A stretch of 64,000 nt of DNA from contig JAIBAG010000010.1 of NCBI GenBank assembly GCA_019695305.1, forward strand, positions 1 through 64,000, given 5' to 3'. Both the position numbers and the translations under genes were made by a program. Source of the stretch: a bacterium (lineage in GTDB: Bacteria > UBA10199 > JAIBAG01). Below, piece after piece: positions 44,099-52,096 of the stretch; the stretch's first letter is position 1, and every line of letters starts with the position of its first letter. The notes beneath the pieces are model-generated. The model worked only from the letters and a program-made list of their open reading frames with translations. It made no database searches and was not told the DNA's origin.

Positions 44099-44341
44099 AT
44101 GAATAGATCCCCCCTTAAAAAGGCCTTGTTAAACATGTAAAGCCTGGGAATAGAGCAAATGATATGCCACTTAGGTTTTATTTTTTTATTTTGATTATCA
44201 ATATGTTACAGACGTAGAGGGATGGTTCCAGAGGTAGGTTTTCACCCCCTCTATTTGGCTATTTCTTGTAAAACGTATTATTTTTTAAAGACTTATCTAA
44301 GATGTCAAAAATTGCCGGAGGGCGTCAAAATTTTCCACTTT

Positions 44342-44479
44342 TTAGCAAGGTTTGCATTCGCCATCTTCATCTTCACCGCACTTGCAGTTTTCTTCGTGAA
44401 TGCTGGAACTTGCCTGAGATAAAACAGGTTGGGCTACCGAAGCGAGTAAAACTAACAGAATTAAAATTAGATTTTTCAT
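44342..44479 (-). CDS. Small exported cysteine-rich peptide (45 aa)
   Basis: A short gene found by reading this gap directly: ATG 44479 to TAA 44342-44344. It encodes MKNLILILLVLLASVAQPVL then SQASSSIHEENCKCGEDEDGECKPC. The first 20 residues form a Sec-type signal peptide with AxA-like ASVAQP; the mature part is about 20 residues with four Cys (CKCGEDEDGECKPC) and four acidic residues between. The upstream GCAAAGAAAGT is a weak ribosome site. The coding-like signal peptide and the dense Cys make it more than a random frame. Function unknown: metal binding, or a toxin or pheromone-like peptide. Confidence 0.55.
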   Translation of the reverse strand: MKNLILILLVLLASVAQPVLSQASSSIHEENCKCGEDEDGECKPC

Positions 44480-44639
44480 ACTTTCTTTGCTTACTGTAAA
44501 AAAAATCAATTCGTTTTGCCACCTCTAATTTCATTATTTTTTGATAACAAACCAAAGTGTGGAAGTAACAATTTTTTAATGTAATGCCAGTTGCAAAGAA
44601 GGCTTCTTTTTGGAACAGTGGGTATTGAAAGGACAACAA

Positions 44640-45320
44640 ATGAAAATTATAGCCGTTGAAGACGAAGCCAAAGTTTTAAATTTTATTCAAAAATCTCTCT
44701 CACAAGGAGATATCACTGTAGACCCAGCTAAAAACATAGATGAACTCTACGGGTCTCTCCTCTCCGCAAAATATGATGTAATCATTCTAGACCGCCTTTT
44801 AAATGGTGTTGATTCACTCACTCACATTGCTGAAATCCGCAAAAAAGCGCCTGAATCAAAAATTTTAATTTTAAGCGCATTATCGGATGTAGACGAAAAA
44901 GTTAAAGGCCTCTCCGGTGGTGCCGATGATTATTTGGCCAAACCCTTTCATGTACAGGAACTATTAGCCCGCATCCGCGCCTTAACCCGCCGCGCTGGCG
45001 ATACCCCCCAAAACAACAGCCTTACTTTTGAAGATATTAATGTACAGCTCGATACTCAGCGCGTAAGCCGCAGCGGTAAAAAAGTGGATTTAACCGCCAA
45101 AGAATACAAACTCCTTACGTTTTTGATGAAAAAGCCAAATCGGATTTTTTCTAAAGCCGAACTGATAAACCAAGTGTGGGAGCTTAATTTTTACCCCGAG
45201 AGCAATATCGTAGAGGTCGTTGTAAACCACCTTCGCAATAAAATTGATAAAGGTTTTGAAAAAACTCTCCTCCATAGCCGCAGAGGTACCGGTTACTGGA
45301 TAGGCGAAAAAGATTTGTGA
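44640..45320 (+). CDS. OmpR-family response regulator
   Basis: 226 aa from ATG 44640, preceded by GAAAGGACAACAA; the earlier TTG 44610 is not needed. Receiver domain: acidic pocket VEDEAK, phospho-acceptor Asp51 (VIILDRLLNG), Thr/Ser switch and LAKPFH Lys. The C-terminal winged helix (LTAKEYKLLTFLMKKP, FSKAELINQVWE, YPESNIVEVVVNHLRNKID, LHSRRGTGYWIGE) is OmpR/PhoB type. It starts the operon that includes its histidine kinase (45352) and RNA and nucleotide enzymes. Signal unknown. Confidence 0.92.
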   Translation: MKIIAVEDEAKVLNFIQKSLSQGDITVDPAKNIDELYGSLLSAKYDVIILDRLLNGVDSLTHIAEIRKKAPESKILILSALSDVDEKVKGLSGGADDYLAKPFHVQELLARIRALTRRAGDTPQNNSLTFEDINVQLDTQRVSRSGKKVDLTAKEYKLLTFLMKKPNRIFSKAELINQVWELNFYPESNIVEVVVNHLRNKIDKGFEKTLLHSRRGTGYWIGEKDL

Positions 45321-45351
45321 CTTTTTTGCCAATTTGAGACAGTAGCAGTCC

Positions 45352-46698
45352 ATGAAACTTTCTCTCCATTGGAAAATTACGCTGAACATGTGGATTGTAG
45401 CAGCCCTGTGCATACTCTTGGCTCAGAGCTTATCCACGTTCATCTATTATAAAAATCAGGAAATCAATATCGAGAATGAATTAGCGGGCACAACATCAAC
45501 ACTCATTGCTTTGGGAATATCTAATTATCACGGTTTGGAACGTTTTCAGGAGTTAGATGCCTTTGTGGACGAAATTTTAAAACTGGAAAAAGTACAAAAG
45601 GTGATTCAGGTTTATACCGGGCGCGGCAAAATGATGTTTTCGTCTCGCATGATGGGCAACGAAAAATTTAAAGAAGCCTTTCATACTCCCGCCAAACCAT
45701 CTTTTAAAACCAATACTATTGAAGGTAAAAATTATAAGGTACTCGTTACTCCCTACATTGCACAATCTGGGAAACAATATTTCCTACTTGCAGCCATGAG
45801 ACTCCCCTCTTTTAAGGGAATTTTTATTTCCACCCTGGACGAAAGCTTGATGCTGTTTATTCTTTTATCCGTTTTCGTTCTTTTTATCTCGCGCTACCTA
45901 GCAAGCCGCATGATTGAGCCCGTTAAAACTATCGCCCATCATTTAACCTTAATGGACCCGGCCAGCATGAAAGATTGGGAACCACTCATTGTCCCTAAAG
46001 CTGGTGATTATTTAAAAGATATCGTCAGTGGGGTTAATCACCTGTCGCGTCGCGTAAAAACAGCACTTTATACGGTAAGCCGCACCAATCGTTACCTGGC
46101 CCATGAACTACGAAACCCACTCGCTATCATTTTGGGCGAAGCCGAAATGGCCCTCATGCGCGACAAAATGACAGATGACGAATATAAAGCTGTGTTAAAG
46201 AGCTCGCTTGAAGAAATTGAGCGTATGAAAAATGTGATTGAAACGGTTTCTCGCCTCTCACTCAAACAACGCAACAGTTACAAACCTTCGCCGTGTGAAT
46301 TAGTCAATTGGCTTAAAACAAATAAGCCCGCCTGGGATAAAATTTTGGGTGATGAATTGGTTACTCATTTCGAAACCGATCAGGCAGTCGTTGTTCTGGA
46401 TCAAGATCTTCTATACCGCCTGGTGGACAATTTAATACGTAACATTAAAGTACATGGTCAAAGTAAAGCCAGTTTAACGTTAAATAAAACCGATAGCAAA
46501 GTAGAGCTTGTTGTTGAAGACGATGGACTAGGGATGTCAGACGAGCTTTTAAACGAGCTTAATACCGGACAATCGACAAATAGCAAAATTGGCATTGGTC
46601 TTTCTCTATGCTTGGAAATAGCCTCTATTTGCGGTTTTAAACTTATATTTAAAAATAAAACGACTGGTGGCCTTAAAACAACTATTGTGCTCGAGTAA
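45352..46698 (+). CDS. Sensor histidine kinase
   Basis: 448 aa. Two membrane helices (MWIVAALCILLAQSLSTF and LMLFILLSVFVLFISRYL) flank a periplasmic sensing domain of about 130 residues. HAMP-like linker, then HisKA with His near 253 (YLAHELRNPLAIILG). The ATPase has N-box DNLIRNIKVHG, G1 VEDDGLGMSDELL, and G2 GIGLSLCLEIA. It partners the response regulator encoded 31 bases upstream and probably controls the following RNase/phosphorylase genes or others; the stimulus is unknown. Confidence 0.92.
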   Translation: MKLSLHWKITLNMWIVAALCILLAQSLSTFIYYKNQEINIENELAGTTSTLIALGISNYHGLERFQELDAFVDEILKLEKVQKVIQVYTGRGKMMFSSRMMGNEKFKEAFHTPAKPSFKTNTIEGKNYKVLVTPYIAQSGKQYFLLAAMRLPSFKGIFISTLDESLMLFILLSVFVLFISRYLASRMIEPVKTIAHHLTLMDPASMKDWEPLIVPKAGDYLKDIVSGVNHLSRRVKTALYTVSRTNRYLAHELRNPLAIILGEAEMALMRDKMTDDEYKAVLKSSLEEIERMKNVIETVSRLSLKQRNSYKPSPCELVNWLKTNKPAWDKILGDELVTHFETDQAVVVLDQDLLYRLVDNLIRNIKVHGQSKASLTLNKTDSKVELVVEDDGLGMSDELLNELNTGQSTNSKIGIGLSLCLEIASICGFKLIFKNKTTGGLKTTIVLE

Positions 46699-46719
46699 GC
46701 TTGATAATATACCTCCATC

Positions 46720-48078
46720 ATGAACCTTACTTTTTTGGGTGCCACCGGAACCGTTACCGGGTCCAGATATCTTATAAGTACAGGACGCAAAAATATTCTT
46801 GTCGATAGCGGTTTATTTCAAGGCTACAAACATTTGCGCCTGCGCAACTGGGATAAACCTCCTTTTAGTCCGCGCGATATTCATGCTCTTCTTTTAACCC
46901 ATGCCCATATCGATCATTCGGGATACATTCCCGTTTTGGTTAAAAACGGCTTTAAGGGACCTATTTATTCCTCCATAGCAACACGCGATTTATGCAAAAT
47001 TCTTTTGCCCGATTCGGGTTATTTACAGGAAGAAGAAGCTCACTACATTAACAAGCGCGGTTACTCCAAACACAAACCAGCTCTTGCACTTTACAACCGA
47101 GAAGACGCTGAAAAATGCCTGCATTTTTTTAAACCTGTTCCTGTAAATAAAAAAATCTCTCTTGGGGCCGATATGTCGTTTACTCTGAAGCCTGCAGGAC
47201 ATATTTTGGGCGCCAGCACCATCACGCTATCATCAAAAAATAAAACGATCGTTTTTTCTGGCGATTTAGGCAGACCACACGATCCTGTTACCAAACCGCC
47301 ACTTCCTATTCACAAAACCGATTATTTAGTCATTGAATCGACCTATGGAAACCGTGTCCATGTTAAAACAGATATTTTAAACGAGCTGGGGCAACTGTTA
47401 AACAAAACACTCTCTCAAGGCGGAACAGTTATTATTCCTGCTTTTGCGGTAGGACGTACTCAACTTATTTTGTACTATCTGGCGCTTCTTAAAAAACACG
47501 GGCTACTACAAAATGTCCCCATTTACCTCAATAGCCCCATGGCCACAAACGTAACCGAAATTTTTTGCAAACATCACCGCGAGCACCGCTTAACTCTAGA
47601 AGATTGCGAAAACATGTGTCGTCATGTCACCTTAATTAATAATCCGGAGCAATCCAAAGCCATCAATTTTAAAACTGGCCCCATGATCATCATATCAGCC
47701 TCTGGAATGGCTACAGGGGGCCGAGTTGTTCACCACATTAAAGCCTTTGCTCCTAACCCTAAAAATCTTTTACTCTTTACCGGCTTTCAGGCTGGAGGCA
47801 CCCGCGGGGCCTTAATTGTAAATGGGGCCAAAACAGTAAAAATTCACGGTGAAGTTGTCGATATCAATGCCCAGGTGGCTAATTTGGATAGTTTATCGGC
47901 ACATGCCGATAGCGATGACATTATCTCGTGGCTAAAAAATTTTAAAAAGCCCCCCATTAAAACATTTATTACTCATGGCGAACCGGATGCTGCCGAGGCT
48001 TTGCGCCGGCGCATTTCCGACGAGCTAGGCTGGGAAGCCTGCGTGCCGCAATATGGAGACAAGGTAAAACTGGTATGA
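46720..48078 (+). CDS. Beta-CASP metallo-beta-lactamase RNase (CPSF73/YSH1-like)
   Basis: 452 aa. Metallo-beta-lactamase metal motifs: THAHIDHSGYIP (HxHxDH), GDLGRPHD and later HADSDDI; the beta-CASP part reads GHILGASTI, VESTYGNR-like IESTYGNR, VIIPAFAVGRTQLILYYL and SASGMATGGRVVHHI. The C-terminal RMMBL-type end includes FITHGEPDAAEALR. Such enzymes are exo- or endoribonucleases of RNA 3'-end maturation or decay. It overlaps the next gene by four bases (ATGA), so RNA breakdown is coupled to the phosphorylase. Confidence 0.9.
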   Translation: MNLTFLGATGTVTGSRYLISTGRKNILVDSGLFQGYKHLRLRNWDKPPFSPRDIHALLLTHAHIDHSGYIPVLVKNGFKGPIYSSIATRDLCKILLPDSGYLQEEEAHYINKRGYSKHKPALALYNREDAEKCLHFFKPVPVNKKISLGADMSFTLKPAGHILGASTITLSSKNKTIVFSGDLGRPHDPVTKPPLPIHKTDYLVIESTYGNRVHVKTDILNELGQLLNKTLSQGGTVIIPAFAVGRTQLILYYLALLKKHGLLQNVPIYLNSPMATNVTEIFCKHHREHRLTLEDCENMCRHVTLINNPEQSKAINFKTGPMIIISASGMATGGRVVHHIKAFAPNPKNLLLFTGFQAGGTRGALIVNGAKTVKIHGEVVDINAQVANLDSLSAHADSDDIISWLKNFKKPPIKTFITHGEPDAAEALRRRISDELGWEACVPQYGDKVKLV

Positions 48079-49577
48079 ACAATACAAACTGCCTGCATAT
48101 TAAACGACTTGGAATCGATACTTATCAGGATTCGGTCGTCTATATTCGCGCGTCCTCCGGCGTTTGCAGGTCCGAAGGTTTTGAAGCACACACACAGGTA
48201 AAATTATCGGCCCAGGGCAAGAGTATTGTTGCTACCTTAAACGTGGTGCACGATCATCTCTTTCAGGAAGATGAAATTGGTTTTTCAGAGGCGGCCTTTA
48301 AACGGATGGGGCTTCCCGAAAACACTTTGGTGGCCATCAGTCATGCCGAACAAGCATCCTCCATGGCTTACGTACGCGGAAAAGTTTACGGCAACAAATT
48401 ATCGTCACCCGCCATGCATGCCATTGTTGCCGATATTGTCGGCGGCAAATATACCGACATTCAACTATCTTCATTTATTACAGCGTGCGCCACCGGCAAT
48501 TTGGATATTGATGAAATTACACACTTAACCCGTGCCATGATTGATACAGGCGAAACCGTATCGTGGGAATCTCCCATCGTTGTCGATAAACACAGTGTGG
48601 GTGGGCTACCCGGCAATCGCATTACCCCAATTGTAGTTTCTCTTGTTACTTGCCATGGGCTAACCATGCCTAAAACATCATCACGCGCCATCACCTCTCC
48701 TTCGGGCACGGCCGATACCATGGAAGTAATCACACCGATTAATTTAGACACCAAAAAAATGAAACAGGTGGTGCACGATACCGGCGGCTGTTTTATTTGG
48801 GGAGGGCATGTGCGTTTTAGCCCGGCCGACGACATTTTAATTAGAGTAGAACGTGTTTTAGATCTGGATAGCGAAGGCCAGATGATTGCCTCAGTACTTT
48901 CTAAAAAGAAAGCAGCAGGTTCTACACATGTGGTTATCGATATGCCACTTGGCCCCACAGCCAAGGTGCGCGACATGCAAACCGCACGGCTTTTAGAACG
49001 TTTTTTTATCGATGTCGGCTTAAAAATAGGACTAACAGTAGAAGTGATTATTACCGATGGCGTAGAACCCGTAGGATACGGCATAGGGCCCGCCCTGGAA
49101 GCACACGATATTTTAGCCGTGCTCCAAAACCACAACAACGCCCCTGCCGATTTAACTGAAAAGTCTCTTGTCTTTGCCGGAAAAATTTTGGAAATGGCAA
49201 AAGTATGCCTTAAGGGTGAAGGTATTGAAGTATGCCGTAACACTTTAAAATCGGGAAAAGCTTTTCAAAAATTTATTAAAATCTGTAATGAGCAAGGGGG
49301 CTTTTGCCCACCCGCAATTGCGCCCATACAACATCCTGTTTTAGCCACTGCCAGCGGAACCCTTACTGCATTTAATAACCGGAAACTGGCCATGATTGCC
49401 AAGCTTGCGGGTGCACCCAAAGCGCCTTTAGCGGGTGTTAAACTGCACAAAAAATTGGGAGATATTGTAGAAAAAAACGATGTTTTGTATACACTCCATT
49501 CCGAAACTCCGGGAGAATTAGCGTATGTTCTTTCTTATATCCAAACTAATGAAAGTGTTGTCACCATTACACCGTAA
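48075..49577 (+). CDS. Thymidine/AMP phosphorylase family protein
   Basis: 500 aa. The family (including archaeal AMP phosphorylase) has the same order of motifs: KVYGNKLSSPAMHAIVADI, SSFITACATGNLD, VDKHSVGGLPGNRITPI, KTSSRAITSPSGTADTMEV, the Arg/Lys-rich phosphate-binding region and IDGG-like GDIVEKNDVLYTLHS at the end. The N-terminal extension of about 90 residues and total of 500 aa fit AMP/CMP phosphorylase better than short thymidine phosphorylase (about 440). It would split NMPs to base plus ribose-1,5-bisphosphate, or nucleosides. It overlaps the RNase and lies six bases from the PRPP synthase. Confidence 0.85.
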   Translation: MNNTNCLHIKRLGIDTYQDSVVYIRASSGVCRSEGFEAHTQVKLSAQGKSIVATLNVVHDHLFQEDEIGFSEAAFKRMGLPENTLVAISHAEQASSMAYVRGKVYGNKLSSPAMHAIVADIVGGKYTDIQLSSFITACATGNLDIDEITHLTRAMIDTGETVSWESPIVVDKHSVGGLPGNRITPIVVSLVTCHGLTMPKTSSRAITSPSGTADTMEVITPINLDTKKMKQVVHDTGGCFIWGGHVRFSPADDILIRVERVLDLDSEGQMIASVLSKKKAAGSTHVVIDMPLGPTAKVRDMQTARLLERFFIDVGLKIGLTVEVIITDGVEPVGYGIGPALEAHDILAVLQNHNNAPADLTEKSLVFAGKILEMAKVCLKGEGIEVCRNTLKSGKAFQKFIKICNEQGGFCPPAIAPIQHPVLATASGTLTAFNNRKLAMIAKLAGAPKAPLAGVKLHKKLGDIVEKNDVLYTLHSETPGELAYVLSYIQTNESVVTITP

Positions 49578-49583
49578 AATTTT

Positions 49584-50438
49584 ATGATTTTATCTTATCC
49601 TCAAAATTATCCGCTCTCTCAAAATTTATCGCAGCTTACGGGCAATAACCTTGTGAACTGGAAAATTCATACTTTTCCGGACGGGGAAAATCTGGTGACC
49701 CTACCAGATAACATTCCGGAAAAAATTTATCTTGTGTGCGATTTATCGCATCCCAATAGCAAAATACTCGATCTCCTTTTTTTAAGCGATGCTCTTAAAC
49801 TAAACGGAGCCAGTCACATTACACTTGTAGCCCCCTATTTGCCCTACATGAGGCAAGATACTGTATTTCATAAGGGCGAACTGGTTACATCCAAAGCTTT
49901 TGCAAAACTCATCTCAAGCTATTTTGACAAACTCATTACAATCGACGCTCATTTGCACCGCTTTAAAAAATTGGAAGAAATATATTCTATTCCCTGCATC
50001 AATCTGGAAGCAGCAACACTCATTGGAAAGTGGATTAAAAACAATGTAAAAAACCCGCTCATCGTGGGGCCCGACGCCGAAAGTTTGCAGTGGGTTGAAA
50101 AGGCCTCAAAAGAGGCACAAGCCCCCTTTGTGGTATGCGAAAAAAACCGTTTGGGTGATAACGAAGTAAAAATTACAATTAGCGGGCTTGATGCCTATAA
50201 AAATTTAAATCCCGTTTTAGTGGATGATATTATTTCATCGGCCCACACTTTAATTGAAGCATCACGTGTGTTAAAAAATGCCGGTTTTAAAAAGGTGGGC
50301 GCCGTGGCTACTCATGCTTTATTTTCGGAAAATGCCTTTCAATTATGCATAAGTGAACAAATAACACCGCTTGTAACTGCCAATACTATTGCTCATTCTA
50401 CTAATGAAGTAAATGTGGCCTCACTGATCCCCATATGA
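49584..50438 (+). CDS. Ribose-phosphate pyrophosphokinase (PRPP synthase)
   Basis: 284 aa, shorter than the usual 310-320. The family pattern is visible: FPDGE at the start, DLSHPNSKILDLLFLSDALKLNGA, YLPYMRQD, TIDAHLHRF, and PRPP motif VLVDDIISSAHTLIEASRVLKNAG with VGAVATHALF. It makes PRPP from ribose-5-phosphate and ATP. Its position after the phosphorylase suggests salvage, either recycling ribose from RNA-derived nucleotides or feeding base salvage. The 3' end overlaps the convergent cNMP-binding gene by 46 bases. Confidence 0.85.
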   Translation: MILSYPQNYPLSQNLSQLTGNNLVNWKIHTFPDGENLVTLPDNIPEKIYLVCDLSHPNSKILDLLFLSDALKLNGASHITLVAPYLPYMRQDTVFHKGELVTSKAFAKLISSYFDKLITIDAHLHRFKKLEEIYSIPCINLEAATLIGKWIKNNVKNPLIVGPDAESLQWVEKASKEAQAPFVVCEKNRLGDNEVKITISGLDAYKNLNPVLVDDIISSAHTLIEASRVLKNAGFKKVGAVATHALFSENAFQLCISEQITPLVTANTIAHSTNEVNVASLIPI

Positions 50439-50761
50439 TTCAAAACAACCTTACGTGGAATAAAAATAGCTTCAACCTTATCTATAGCTTCTGCCGTAAC
50501 ACAATATAACGAACCATCTATTACATGCTCAAACCCCAACCAAACGGGCGCATCCATCATTTTTTGCTTTCTTCTTGGCGCTTTTTTTAATAAGACTTTC
50601 CCCGATAAAATAAAAAATGCACCGTTAGGCTCATGGCCCTCGTAAAATAAAATCTGGCCAGCGCGGAATGTTAACTTTAATCCGTTCTTAACCATTTTTT
50701 CCATGGTCGATGCTGAAGCCGCCGTGTTATAGGGGTTTATAGAACAATACGGGCAAAACAC
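50393..50761 (-). CDS. Stand-alone cyclic-nucleotide-binding domain, Crp/Fnr N-terminal half
   Basis: The frame opens at TTG 50788; GTG 50761, just after GGAGGTAAA, is preferred and keeps the FCPYCS start, giving 122 aa. FCPYCS near the N-terminus recalls TLCQNC of the full regulator at 50830. LTFRAGQILFYEG, then ..GAFFILSGKVLL and ..VTAEAIDKVEAIFI are cNMP-binding-domain beta strands. There is no helix-turn-helix: the protein stops at the end of the effector domain. It runs divergently from the full-length paralogue and overlaps prs. A possible antagonist or dimer partner of the paralogue, or a decaying copy; start uncertain. Confidence 0.65.
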   Translation of the reverse strand: MFCPYCSINPYNTAASASTMEKMVKNGLKLTFRAGQILFYEGHEPNGAFFILSGKVLLKKAPRRKQKMMDAPVWLGFEHVIDGSLYCVTAEAIDKVEAIFIPRKVVLNHMGISEATFTSLVE

Positions 50762-50829
50762 TTTACCTCCATTGTATTTTTTATACAAAGGAGTAGGCCG
50801 TTTAAAAATGATCTGTATCAGTATTTTTT

Positions 50830-51534
50830 ATGAAAACAAACACCCTTTGCCAAAACTGTAACACCCGCGAAAAGAGTATTTTTTGTGATTTATCGCATGA
50901 ACATTTAAAAGAAATGGACAGCGTTAAAACCACCAATACCTACAAAGCGCATCAGGCTATTTTTTATGAGGGCAACCGTCCTTACGGGCTCTATTGTGTA
51001 TCCAGTGGCAAGGTAAAACTTTATAAAATGGATGCTGACGGCAATCAAAAGATTGTGCGCATTGCAGGCCCTGGCGATATTTTGGGTTACCGCTGTTTAT
51101 TATCGGATGAACCCTACACCGCTACAGCCGAAACTATTGAAGAAGCTAAAATCTGTTTTGTAGATAAAACGACCTTTACCGATATTATTGAAGCCGACCC
51201 CAAAACAACCCATAATCTTTTAAAAACTCTCTCCATCGAACTGCGTCAGGCTGAGCAAGAAAGCTTTAATGTAGTACATAAGAGTGTGCGAGAACGCGTT
51301 GCAGAACTTTTACTTATTTTTAACAAACGTTTTGGCCAAAAAGTAAAAGATGGTTTTCTACTCGACATTTCATTATCGCGCCAGGAATTAGCCGATTGTG
51401 TGGGTACCACTCAAGAATCTGTGATCCGTACCTTAAGCGACTTTAAAAAAGAAGAACTGATAAGCGAAAGTGGCAAACAAATTATCATTACCGATGTAGA
51501 AAATTTAATCGACGCAGCCAACCTTCCCGAATAA
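50830..51534 (+). CDS. Crp/Fnr-family transcriptional regulator
   Basis: 234 aa. Start ATG 50830. Cys at the N-terminus (CQNCNTREKSIFC, CxxC..C) may bind a metal or cluster as in Fnr-like proteins. Effector domain: IFYEGNRPYGLYCVSSGKVKLYKM and the middle GPGDILGYRCLLSDEPYTATAETIEEA. Helix-turn-helix near residues 180-205: ISLSRQELADCVGTTQESVIRTLSDFK. Binds DNA in response to a small molecule, oxygen or redox signal. Gene order: divergent from the half-protein and four bases before greB. Confidence 0.88.
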   Translation: MKTNTLCQNCNTREKSIFCDLSHEHLKEMDSVKTTNTYKAHQAIFYEGNRPYGLYCVSSGKVKLYKMDADGNQKIVRIAGPGDILGYRCLLSDEPYTATAETIEEAKICFVDKTTFTDIIEADPKTTHNLLKTLSIELRQAEQESFNVVHKSVRERVAELLLIFNKRFGQKVKDGFLLDISLSRQELADCVGTTQESVIRTLSDFKKEELISESGKQIIITDVENLIDAANLPE

Positions 51535-51538
51535 TTTT

Positions 51539-52096
51539 ATGTCGAAAGCTTTTACCAAAGAAGACGACAAGCAAGATGATGATAGCGGCGACATCAATGC
51601 GCCTCCTATCCCTAAAGGCTCAAAGAATTACATCACACCTCAAGGTTTTAAAAAATTAAAGGATGAATTGCACGACCTCTTAACAGTGAAGCGCCCCGAA
51701 TTAACGGCCATCATAAACTGGGCCGCTAGTAATGGCGATAGAAGTGAAAATGCCGATTATATTTACGGCAAAAGACGCTTAAGAGAAGTGGATAAAAGAA
51801 TTCGTTTTTTGGAAAAACGGATTGAAGCGGCGGAAGTGACAGATCCCACACAGAATAAATCAACCAAAGTATTTTTTGGAGCCACCGTGACAATTGAAGA
51901 CGAAAACGGTGAACAAAAAACTTATTCCATTGTAGGTATTGACGAAACGGATTTTAAAAAAAACAGGATCAGCTGGATATCCCCCATGGCCACTTCCCTA
52001 TTAACCAGGGAAGTGGGCCATTTAGTGAGTGTTAAAACTCCGGGAGGAATAAAAGAGTACGAAATTATCTCGATAACCTACCTACCCCTTGATTGA
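51539..52096 (+). CDS. greB: GreB transcription elongation factor
   Basis: 185 aa. Gre coiled-coil: YITPQGFKKLKDELHDLL, WAASNGDRSENADYIYGKRRLREVDKRIRFLEKRI with the acidic tip GDRSENAD, then the globular domain (FFGATVTIEDENGEQKTYSIVGIDETD, GHLVSVKTPGGIKEYEII). The YIYGKRRLR-type tip motif points to GreB rather than GreA. The factor cleaves backtracked transcripts in RNA polymerase. It follows the regulator by four bases and its last codons overlap the convergent 52082 gene by 15 bases. Confidence 0.93.
   Translation: MSKAFTKEDDKQDDDSGDINAPPIPKGSKNYITPQGFKKLKDELHDLLTVKRPELTAIINWAASNGDRSENADYIYGKRRLREVDKRIRFLEKRIEAAEVTDPTQNKSTKVFFGATVTIEDENGEQKTYSIVGIDETDFKKNRISWISPMATSLLTREVGHLVSVKTPGGIKEYEIISITYLPLD

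Noticed and set aside
44222-44422. Plus-strand 66-residue frame with a hydrophobic end in the gap right of the lipoprotein
   Set aside because: No ribosome site, and it lies partly opposite the better supported small exported peptide (44342-44479, minus).
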